Assembly (NCBI GenBank): GCA_020466095.1
Contig: CM035808.1
Span: 17,959,853 to 18,023,852, forward strand
Length of the DNA stretch: 64,000 bases
Source: Chlorops oryzae
Taxonomy: Eukaryota; Arthropoda; Insecta; Diptera; Chloropidae
Direction of reading: 5' to 3'
The stretch's first letter is position 1, and each line of letters opens with the position of its first letter. Both the position numbers and the translations under genes were made by a program. The notes below the pieces were generated by a model. It did not search any database and was not told where the DNA came from. It saw only the letters and a program-made list of their open reading frames with translations. This document shows, in pieces, positions 1-12,000 of this stretch.

Positions 1-3000
1 CTCCATCAGCATTGACAATTCGAATGGCTATACACGAAATGCCATCCGATGGAGTGTGGCGCCAAAGAATTGCATAATGATCCGATGTGGCACGGTGACT
101 TCGAATCCGCCAGCAGTTTGGAGTTTCTATCGCAATGGCGAGAAGATACCACAAACCGAGATACTGCCATCGAATGGTGCGCTCATCTTGAATTCGGTTA
201 CGGCGAAGGATTCGGGGAATTATACTTGCTCCGCAATGAATCCGATTACGGGTGTCGAAGTGAAATTGCCACAACGTATCGATGTACGCGTCGATTATGC
301 GGATCGAACGCCGCCGTATTTTCTCATACAACCCACGTCACAAGTTACCGCACGTCCGGGTGAAACGATTGTTCTCGAATGCCCTGGCGTTGGTTCACCG
401 CCTCCGGAAGCCGTCTGGAGTAGTCCAAATGTTATCAATATCAGTAACAATCGTACGCGAATGCTTCCATATGGACTGCAAATATCCGATGTTCTGCCAG
501 AGGATCAGGGCTCCTATGTTTGTCGCCTGGACAATGGTATTGCTCCTGCATTGGTTCACATAATAAAATTTATTGTTTTGGAGCGTCCGAAAATTTTACG
601 TGGTCCAGCCTCGACGATTAACGATGAAGGTAAAGCATTGGAATTGGAATGCTCGGCTACGGGAAACCCATATCCATACATTTACTGGTTGATCAATGGC
701 GAGGATACCTCCAATGATACCGAGACGTTCCATGAAGATCGTCGTTTGGTCATTAAACGCGTACTGAAACGTCATGCTGGCATCGTTCAATGTTTTGCTA
801 AAAATGAGGTCGGAGAGGTAAGTTGCTGATCGTTGGGAGGTGATGATCTCCCATGATTAAAATATTTTTCTTCTTTAATTTTTTTTTGTTTGTTTTTTTG
901 TTTTACCCTTATTTGTTGTATAGACAAGTGAGGGTAGCCTTTTGCAGGTGGTACCCAAGCAGATACATGGAGAAGTTGGATCGTCTCCTCTGGGAAATGT
1001 GCCCGTACGTCCTTCTTATGAACATTCAGGAAACAAGAATAAGGGCAAGAAAAAGCACATGAAAATGGGTAAGTCAATAAGTGTATTCATGATTTCTGAA
1101 GGCATTATATGGCCCAATTTCACAAAAGCTCCATTTTTGCAACGCCACCAGCAGACTTAAACCGGTTATACCTCCTTAAGGGGGTCTTGTCATTGAAAAC
1201 CCGTTTTTTGGACCCTTTTTAAAAAAATTCTTATTTGAAAACGCAAAGAATAATTGAAAACTTTTTTTATTTATTGTATTGCAAAAGGTTCAAAGTAAAT
1301 AAAAAAAATTTTTTTGCCTCGATACGTGGGCTGTTCAAAAAGTAATGAGACTTCAAAGTTGGTGGTGAAAAAAAAGGTGTCGTCACGGCGGCCACGATTC
1401 CGGGTCTCCGGAGCGTCCGAAATGGAAAAAAAACGGGGTTATAATCAGTATAGATGTAATTCTCGGGTGAACCTCAAGCTTAATTTTGTGATTTTTTTTG
1501 ACAAAATGGCGGCCATTCAAAAAAAATTTCAATTTCGGGCTTTTTTTTTTGTAGTTTAGTGTAAAAAAAAAAATAGTAAAAAATTTTTTAAAATTATGGT
1601 CGAGGTTCACCCGAGAATGGTGACAATTCTGCGTCGATTCCACTTTGTTTCATGAAAATCGGTTCAGTTGAACTGGAGATATCATGGCCGCCAGTTCGAA
1701 AAACGTGGTTTCGAGATAAACGCGTTTAAAGTTTGAAGCAACGCAAAAATTACTCATTTTAGCGCAGATCTTGCTCGACAAAGAAGGCTATATCCTCTAA
1801 ACTATTTCGAATTTCAAAAAATCCTTTTAGGGGCGTATTCACAACTACCCAAGCTATAAATAAATGCAAAAAAAAAAAAAAGTCGAAAAAAAAAGTTGCT
1901 CAATGAGAAGACCCCCTTAACCATAAGTGCAATAAAAAATATTTGAAGAAACGAATTGTAGGTCTAGTTAGTTCTAACACAAAACTTCAAAACAATTACT
2001 TAGTGTCTTCATTGTGTTTCGAAAAGTTTGAGGTGAAACATGTTTTAAAAAAAACGGACGTATTTGTAACGTTACCAGTATGAAAATTGCCCGCCCATAT
2101 GCTTTCAAAACATTTTCGCGGAGCGCCCCAGCCGGAACTGTGTACAGGTGCTCGAACACGTGCATAGCACACAGAATGCTGTGCACAGCACACTGCTAAT
2201 ATACGGGACCTGTCCACTTTTTTGATTATTTTGAAATATTTAATACAATTGTTCTATCCCATACAATAACACTGCTTAACAAATTTGGAATTTATAAAAA
2301 GCAACTGAATATTTGTGCAATTTTCCTGTAGATCTCGGCCTCCTAAGCAAGAAAAAAAATTTTTTTAATTTTTATGGAAGAGTTTTTGAGAAAAAATTTT
2401 TTGAAATTTTTTTCAGTGCATTTCGTAGGTGCACTTGCTATTTCAAGCATATCTCGGGCCCCGATCTACCGATTTTAATAAATATATTTTCCAAATATAG
2501 ATAATTAAGCTCCCTACAACTTTTAGAAACAAAGTTTTTGATTTGCATGAGAGTTTTAGTGCTAGAGGTGCAATTGATACAAAAAATTGTGTTTTTTTCA
2601 AAAAAATCAGGGTAATTTTTCATAAAAATTTGTAAATGAATCGAAGTGGAACATTTTCAAATTTTTTGCGTATAGCTAAGATTTCTTTAAAAATAAGCCC
2701 CGCTAAAACGGTGAAAAATTTACGGAGCTATGATTTTTTTGCCAAAACACTAAAAAATCGATATTCACAATTTTTGCTTTGTTCACAAAACTTGTTCATA
2801 TGAGCCGAAATTATTTTATGAATGCAATTGAGTTTTTCACATATATAAAGATAAATGCTGCCTCTATTGATAAAAAGATGTGTTTTGCCCTGCCTTTTGA
2901 ATACTTGTGTGAGTTTACTGCGTCTAATGCCTGTACAGATAAAAAAGGTGCATGCTTTCACCTTAGTGGACAAAAATATAAGGTATCAGAAATACGTTTT

Positions 3001-6000
3001 GTGCGTTAACTCAGTTTTTATAAAACGTGGTCATTTACTTTCAATTTTGTAATGAATTGAGCGTAGTATAAAATCCTGAGTTTTGCATACTTTCATAATA
3101 TTAATACAGTATAGAAAATTTATGGCAATATATAAGGAGTAAAATCGATTTAGATTAGTAGTCTGACTAAATTTTGAACAACGTACATCAATTGAGAACA
3201 TAAAACAAATTTTAAAATTTGAGTAAAAGACTCGTGTTTCATGTCACAATCCGGACGATTTTTGAATATTCTGTAGGATTATATATGTTAATAAAATAAA
3301 GGATTAGCGTTTACTGAAATGCAAAAGACTATTTCATATTGTGTCTTTGCCAACTCTAATGAGTGGACCTAAAATGAATATGTGACCTATTCATAGAGAA
3401 GTTATCAAAATGGTGCTTCTGGAGACGGTAAGAATTAAAATTTAATACGCTATAAAAAAAAACTAACTATTTGCATTCTAGCTTTATCATGATTTTGAAC
3501 GGCAATGGAATGTACCCTTTTGTCATCGTGACTGCTATTTTTGCTTAGTAAGAAGTGGATTTGAATTTCAATAATAATACTGCGAAGTTACGGTAAAATT
3601 TCATACCTATTAAGTGATGTGCCTTTAATGCCCTGGCTAGACAAAATGAGGATCATCAGAGAAATTTGCTGGCTAGTAAGTCAGTTTGAAACAAGTTTAA
3701 CAACAATACTTTCCACGAATTAATGATGGATCTCGTGATTTTGGTTTTTCAAGGGTAAAGCTGAACTTTTTGCAGTTAGAATGAAAGAACGGATTTGTGC
3801 TCCTGCATGTCAACAAGCATATTACAGAAATGACTTGCAATACGGAAAATTTTAAAGTAGACATATCTGTTCTGCAGCAAATGTTAGGCCTATTCGAAAG
3901 CTCAATGAAGCTACAATCGGAGATGCGTTTATTTATCGATACAACAAAGAAGCTTAAAAGCTGTCCTCCTACACAATGGCAACCAAACCGTCTCTTCTGT
4001 GCATATGACGCATTCTAAAGAACCTATCGAAACTTAATGAAAAGCTTTTGGAATCATTATATGACAAGCATAATGAAATATCGTTTCAATGTTGGCAACT
4101 TCTTGCGGCTTTCAAAATTCATTTTGCTTTTTTTCAAGATGCGATATCCTGACTTACACTATATTAAAAAATTGCCTTTGAACATCATTAAGTTGGTGCA
4201 GACAAATACGTGCTCTCGTTGATAAACATATTATTATATTACCGCCACTGCATATAAAATTAGGACTTGCTAAGAACTTTATAAAAAAATTGGCAAAAGA
4301 TGGAACACAGGAAGCTTTTGCCCGCTTAAAGGCGATCTTTTCCTACCTTTCACACGCAAAACTCAAGGAAGGAGTTCTAAATGGTCCAGAAATACGTAAA
4401 CTTTTGCAAGACGACGAGTTCTCAAGCCTTTTGTCCCCAGTCGAAGCAGCAGCGTGGAGCTCATTCAAACTTGTTATACACAATTTTTTGGGCAACCACA
4501 AAAGTCCAGATTACAAGCAAATAGTAAATAACCTACTAAAGAATTATAAGAAAGCCGAAGTACACATGTCGTTGAAGATCCACTTTCTCGATTCGCACTT
4601 GGATTTTTTCCCTGAAAACTTAGGAGACGTAAGCGATGAGCATGGCGAACGTTTTCATCAGCAATTAAAGGATATTGAAAATCGCTATAGCGGCCTTTTC
4701 GACACGGCAATGATGGGTGATTACGTGTGGTCCCTTGTGCGTGAAAATGATGGTAGTAAATATAAAAGACAAAGCGGAAGCAAGAACTTTTTTCAAATTG
4801 TATAAAAATAATTTTGGAAATAAATTTTTATTTCTTTAACACTTTTGCATTAGAGCTTTTTTCACAAATGTTTTACAGGAGTTGTACCAATTTGGTAGTT
4901 CATGTTGTCTTAAAGTGGGCTGCATCACAGCGGCCCCGGTGTATGTATGTAAGTATGTAAGTATGTATGTAAAGTATGCAAAACCTCAGGTATTTTATAC
5001 TACGCTCAATTCATTAGGCAAAATTGAAAGTAAAGAAACACGTTTAGTATAAAAACTGACGTTAACGCACAAAACGTATTCATGATACCTTATATTTTTT
5101 TCCACTAAGGGAAAGCACTGCACCCTTTTTTATCTGGTACAGGTCATTGAGACCGGCAGGTAAACAAATCCACCACAATATTCTAAAAGGCAGGGCAAAA
5201 CGACATTCATTTTTAATCAATAAAGAGGCAGCATTTATGCATTTATATATGTGAAAATTTACTCAATTGCACCTTCATAAAATAATTTCGGCTCATATGA
5301 ACAAGTTTTGTGAACAAAGCAAAAATTGTGAAATATCGATTTTTTAGTGTTTTGGCAAAAAAATCATAGCTCCGTAAATTTTTCACCGCTTTTAGCCAAA
5401 CGGGGCTTATTTTTTAGAAGAAATACTTAGCTATACGCAAAAAATTTGAAAATGGGTTTTCCACTTCGATTTCTATTTTTTACAAATTTTTATATGAAAA
5501 ATTTACCCTGATTTTTTTGAAAAAAACACAATTTTCTTGTATAATTGCACCTCTAGCACTAAAACTACTCATGCAAATCAAAAACTTTGTTTCTAAAAGT
5601 TGTAGGGAGCTTAATTATCTATATTTGGAAAATATATTTATTAAAATCGGTAGATCGGGGCCCGAGATATGCTTGAAATAGCAAGTGCAACCTACGAAAT
5701 GCACTGAAAAAAATTTCAAAAAATTTTTTCTCAAAAACTCTTCCATAAAAAAATTAAAAAAATTTTTTTTCTTGCTTAGGAGGCCGAGATCTACAGGAAA
5801 ATTGTACAAATATTCAGTTGCTTTTTTTTTGTTTGACAGTGTAATTCGACAGGCAAATGTACAATTGGTTCAAATTCTGAATTGAGGTACTTAGATGAAC
5901 AGCTAGTCAATAAGTAAGCTTTTGTAAAAATTAAAATTCCATATCAGTTTTGTTTTTTCTCGACCATAAAAAGTTCTTCCTGTAATCTGCGGGACGTCTG

Positions 6001-9000
6001 CCTTCAAATATGCTTTATCATCCATCATGATACATATTTCACGGTCACGGGGTAGCTTTTCATACAGGTTTTGAGTACGGGCTTTAGTAGTTTGATTTTT
6101 TAAGTAGCTCCGCTTGGGGACTATGTATTTGTAGAGATGGATGCATTGAATTTTGCGCCATATCTCGTTCAGAAAATGTACGCTTTCAAAAGGCTTTCAC
6201 TTTGCGCACTTAGCTGTGGCTCTGGAAACTTTTGCAGTTCTACCAAGCGCAGGGGAAGTCATTTACTTGTTGTTCACGTAAATGGACAAAATCCTTTTCC
6301 TCACTTCTTCTTTGCTGGCTTCCATTTCGAAAACTATTGAACATCAATGCAAAATCACGAGGACAAATCATTGTTAGAACTTCAGCTGCCAGCTGCTACC
6401 ACAGGAGTAAATCGATTTGAATGCCATAGTCTGAAAAGGCCCATGAGACGTAAAAATTTAAGATTATATTTTCTTTCCAACCGAGATATAAAATTCTTAG
6501 GACTAAATGATAAATGTTCCTTCTTGTGAAATTTCGTTTGTCTGAATTAGAACAAAATGGCTATGACCTAAAGGAGACGATCGATTGTCTTCCATATTTA
6601 TATTGATATTTTTCATTATTTTTTGGGCAACTTTATCGTTTTTAAAATTATTTTTGCTTTTATTTTTTCAATAAAATCTGCAACAGAAACTTAATATCCT
6701 AAAGGATGTAACTTAGAATAGGTTAATTAAAACACTTAAATTTATCTTAAACTATTTTCACTGTAGATGATCTCGTGAGCAAAAGGCACTCTACAGTTAG
6801 CATTCAAAACATTTTGTGTTGCATGTGATATTTCTGCTCATTTTGTACTTCTCGCTCAGACACGTTCCCTTAAGTCGATAGAATCGTTTCGGTTTTCCGC
6901 AATTGCTTCTCCTCCTCCTGCAGGATACGTATCTTGATGCGCATCTCTTCGATTTGAAGCTTATGCATTTCCCGCAAATGTTTCAGTTCCTCCTGCGCGC
7001 TATTCAATTCGATTTTCTTCTTTTCCCAGGCGACCTGTTCCTCCTTATACCGCAGCTCGGCTTCTTTCAGTCTAAAGTAGTTGATTTTCTCCTCATACGT
7101 TTCGGCGGTTGCTGCACTTATCACCGTCCCGCTATTCGAGGGTGTTGCGAGCGTTATAGCAGCTGGCGTTACCTGCAATTGCGTTGGTGCTGCCGTCAAC
7201 GTCGGTGGTCCACTTGGTGGCACCGCATTAAACGTGGTGCAAGTGAAAGTCGGCGTTGCTGTTGCAAATTGTTGCGCCGCTGCCGCTTGCGTTTGTATTT
7301 GTAATTTTCCTTGTTGTTGTTGTTGCTGCTGCTGTTGTTGCTGCTGCTGGTGTTGTTGCTGCTGTTGTTGGTGTTGCGCCGCAGCAGCAGCGACTAATTG
7401 TTGCTGCGCCAACTGTTGCTGTTGTTGTGCCAATTGTTGTTGCTGCGCTAGCTGATGTTGTTGCTGAGCCTGATTGTACTGGGCCAACGTAATTTGTTGC
7501 GGTTTGATTTCGCTAATTATCTGTTGACTATAGCCACTAGCTGTGATTGTTGCCACCGTATGTTGCTGCGGTTGATGATGAGCCGGTATACTGATGCGCG
7601 TAGGCGACGGAAGCGTTATTTGTGTCCCTGTAATGTATTCTTGAAAGGTATTAGAACATTTTTAATTGCTCGTTGAAAGAAGGGAATCTCATTTGTTACC
7701 ACCTGTTGGTTCCGTTGGATGTTTTATCTGCAATATTATCTCGTCGCGTTGTCGTGCTGGTTTGAAGTGCAGCAAATCGTTCAACGTCAGCTTATCGGGA
7801 CTTATTTGATCGACATTTATCTGTTGTGCTTGGATTGTACCCGTATTTGATGTCGCTTGTTGCACGTGTATTTGCTGCTGCTGCTGTTGTTGCTGCTGTT
7901 GCTGCCGTTGCTGGACATCGATTGGATCGTCATCATCGATTTGGTGAACGCTTCCGTTCACTTCGATTTCCATTTCCTCAAAATTTTCGCCGGCTTCATT
8001 GGGCTCGGAGGCTTCGGTTGAATTGATTTGAAATTCTGGTTCATCTTTGATGGGTACTTCGGTTGCGGAGACATTGCTAGCACTATTGCTGCGCTTTACA
8101 TTCGATGTACCATAGGGATATTGCTTGCGTAATCTAGAAAAAATAATTATTCAATTTTGATATTGGAAAGTAGAAAAGGTCAAGGAAAAGCAATCGAATT
8201 TTATTTCCAGAATCCACTCAAACCTAATAAAAACAATTTTCTCATGGTTTTTACATTTTAAAGGAAAGAAAAATGAGCGGAAAATAATTTCAATCTGAAA
8301 ACAAACAAACTCTGATCATTTATTCGCTTAAAAAAAGCCGCGAAATTCGAAACCTTTTGAGGGCACAAAACTGTTTACTACATATTTGTGACAGCCCTGT
8401 TTACTTCTCGCAGGCAGCACTATTCACTGAGCGCGCTCAATTGAACGAGTCGAATTTATGCTCAATGAATTATTTCTTGCTTTCCTCTTTTTTGTTTTTG
8501 TCTCACTTCGAATCAGCGTTGCCGGTAAGTTTTTTTTTTGTTCGTAGCCAATTTTTATACTGATCTGACTGAAAGGTATAAAAAATTTTAAATATCATAT
8601 AGTAATGTTCAAAAAACAGCTGTGGAAAATCCATTGTGCAAATTTTCCACTAGCAAAGTTTCCACTTTTGCATGAACGACCCTGTGAGCAAGGTGTGTAA
8701 AGAAGGTGCGATATCAGTTTTTTGAAACATTCGCTTGAATTTTATATAGGTGATAGCTTTGAATATTTTTTGTATGGAAATGGAAACAAGAGTAGCCATC
8801 TCTTCGGACCCTTCTTCAAATAAAATTTTCTTTTGCAAAAGAATTTCCTTGCTTACTTGAGTTGAGACAGTTTCACTACTTCGGCGTTTGTGCGGTATGC
8901 GGGAAATTGCCGGCTTTTTACACAAAAGCTATAAAACGAATTATGAATCTCTCGTCTGAACGGGATAATTCGCGATCGTAATTCAAGGGCTAAATCACGT

Positions 9001-12000
9001 AATTCATATTGCCGTCTGAACATAGCATAAGCAAGAAGATGATGAATCGTTAGATTTCCAGTGCTAGGAGTGCTGGCTGTCTGCTTATATTACATTTTGT
9101 AATTAAAAATGAATACCGTTAGCCCAATGAATAGAAATACCTCTACCGCAACCGCTACCTCTTCTTAAGAAATCTATGCTACAGTTACCGCTACCACTAC
9201 CCTTAAAAGTGAGGGTTTCATTCCCTGATTTTAATTCGTATTTCTACATAGCCGAAATTGCGATACCTCGTTGTAGCTTTTTTTTTTTTTAAAGTAGCCA
9301 AATCGATGCAATCAGTGCCGAATGGCAACGCTGCTGCGAACAACACTCGACTGTACTCGTTTTGCTAGTTTACTCCACTTGAAAAAAAGAGATTTTTTCT
9401 GGCATAAGCACACAAATCGATATACACACAAGCATTTTCAAATTTCATTGCATTGCCTGCCTATAGCTGCAGCTAATTATGAATTATTGAAGGTGGCTTT
9501 GAGGCCTTAAAATAGCATTCCTCAATGTAAGCAAGAAGAGCAAAAGGGAAGTGCGTTTTCTTTTTTCTTTTCTTCGGAAATTCGCGTGAAAATATTTCGT
9601 AAATATTTTGCCGCCATTTTTGAAATGCACTCGAAAGCGAGTGAGGAAAATTTGATAATTTTGTTTTGAGTTTTGAGTGCAGATATGTACCCAAATTTAG
9701 AGTAAATCCATCAAATCGAATTTTACTAATTCCCGTTCGGAGCCGACAAGAACAACAACAACATTCGGTATTGTTCGAGTGCTTAGAAAAAGCATTCGGT
9801 TTGTTATGAGTTGAAAGTCGTAGTAAAACGACTTAAAGAAATAACGATTTGATTAACTGGGACCGATTTTTGGGATTGTTTTGAGTGGGATGAAAATATT
9901 TGGAGTGTCAGTCGACAACAGGTGCACCTGAGTTCATTGATATCATCGGTGGTGGCGGTGGCGTGTGAAGGGGGTAAACTGTGATTTGTTTGTTTACCTT
10001 GCATTTAACCAGAATTTCTGAATCTGCTTCAAATTTCGCATTGCGCTGATGTTTGGATAAGAGTTGAACTCCCGAACGATTTGATCCCAAGCGTCCCGGA
10101 CCGCATATTTGCTGCGCTGTTTCTTCCGAAACTTGATGTCGATGACTTCCTGATGCTGATGGAACAGACTATACAAGATATCCTTCTCCTCCTGGGTGAA
10201 TCGAGGCGTCAGCGAGAGTTGGGCTGCTTTATCCGCAGCAGCATTCGTGCTGGCACTGACATTCCCTCCTGCGTTCACCGCAGTGTCGTCAGCGGTCTCG
10301 TCGGCGCCCGAGTCAGCCGACATTTGCTGTTGTTTTCGTTTCGGAATCTTGAAGAAGTTCTGATGCTCCCGTACGAATGAGTTTTGTAGTCTAGTGTATG
10401 GCCTATGGAAGCCTTTTAAAGTCACCTTCTTTTGCTAGCTTTTATTTTTACTTGATGCTCTTTTGCCCATTCGGCTCAATTGTAATTTCAGCACGACGTT
10501 TTCTTGTTTTGCTCTTAATTTTCTTTTTAATATCGGAACGCGCGTTTTGACAGTCGCAATTTATTTTACTCCACTCACTCGTCCGAGCTATGAGCGACTA
10601 ACTCGTTTTTGTGTATAATGAGTTGAGTCAGCAATAAAGCCCTGGTTATAACGAGCACCAAAATAAGAGCCATGTTATATGTGAGCACCGAAAAAAACCC
10701 CTGTTATATGAGAGCAGGCTAAATAATTTTTCCCTGTAAAAGTAATTTTTTGTGAATTTTTTAGTTTTCTTTTTAAAATAAATGTACGTGCAACAGTAAC
10801 AATGCTGCCATTACATGAATATTACGAAGAACTGGAAAAGGCATTATTTTACACAAGTCTTAAAGTAGTGAAAGATATTTTACTCTATGCAGTTTTTGTG
10901 CGAATTTTTTTCCTTCTGAGGTTCTGAATTTTTTCTGCCTTCTGAGGTTCACGCTGAATTTTTTTTTCGCAGAAAAACGATGTATTAGCGTCATAAAAGA
11001 AATAATGTTATGACCTTTGCTTTAAAACGTTTGAAGTTATTTATACTCTTCCTCACCAGTGTGCCCAGAAAATGAAGTTTTTCCAAATCCGCAGAGAATA
11101 ATTCCCCGCGAATGTTTAGAATCGGGCTGAAAAAGGATTTTTGGGACTCGTTCAGGGAAATTTCAGCGGATTGAAACTGTTAAGGAACACTACTGCTTTA
11201 AGAAAATAAGGTAAATTTGAATTTGAATTGTATAGGCTTTTTTTTACTTTTACGTTAAAAGAAATTGGTTTTTTTTTTTAATTCAAACAAAATAATAATC
11301 AATAGTCCATGTCGAAATCATCCTCGTCGTGTGTTGGCTCAGCGTAGAATTTTTTCAATACCACTCGTATTTGAGGCAATAACAGTTCATAGTCTGGTGG
11401 GAATTTGTCCCTCCTCGGCGGCCCTTTGTCCAAGCCAGACCAAAGATTGTGTACCGATGTTCGTGCATTCTGTGAAAATCCGATTTCGAAGGCACCAGCC
11501 CGCGGTGGAGTTTTATTCTTAATCATTTCAAACCTCCTTTCCGGAATCGCTTCCACCAGGAAATTCTTGAACTCGTCGGCCTTTTTCGAAAAAATCGGGC
11601 ATTCCAAGGTGTGCTCTATGTATATAATTGAGCGGTTCTTATCAAAAAACTCGTCAGATGCCCAATCGATGTTTTTATTTTTCTTTGGTTTGGGCATAAT
11701 TTACGGCGATCAAAACATGGACAAGACGATCAACTTAAAATTTTGAAAATTTTCTGTTAAAAAATCAATTTTTTTTTTTAAATCTATTTTTTTGATTTCA
11801 AATATTCTCAGCTAACATGATACCGCCTTCACGACCGAATGTAACTCGCCTCTCGGACGATTCGGTTATGCTTCGATGGTATGTGCCGAAGAACGAAGGC
11901 CTCCAAATACAGTTCTTTAAGGTACAATATCGAATGATGGGCGACATAAATCGGAAAATCCCGCGCGAGAATTGGCAAACGACGAATGAGGATATACCCT

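Noticed and set aside
49..363. Alternative frames over the Ig exon
   Set aside because: The Ig frame (open from base 2) shows conserved Cys/Trp patterns and joins the next exon in phase; the other frames do not.
7081..7455. Cys- and Val/Ala-rich open frames on the plus strand
   Set aside because: They are antisense readings of the CAG/CAA repeats of zeste exons 2 and 3, with no initiation or family support.
9994..10425. Upstream ATG at 10425 as the zeste start
   Set aside because: It adds 34 residues with no counterpart I know in Zeste; the ATG at 10323 (MSADSG) fits the family better, though the longer form is not excluded.
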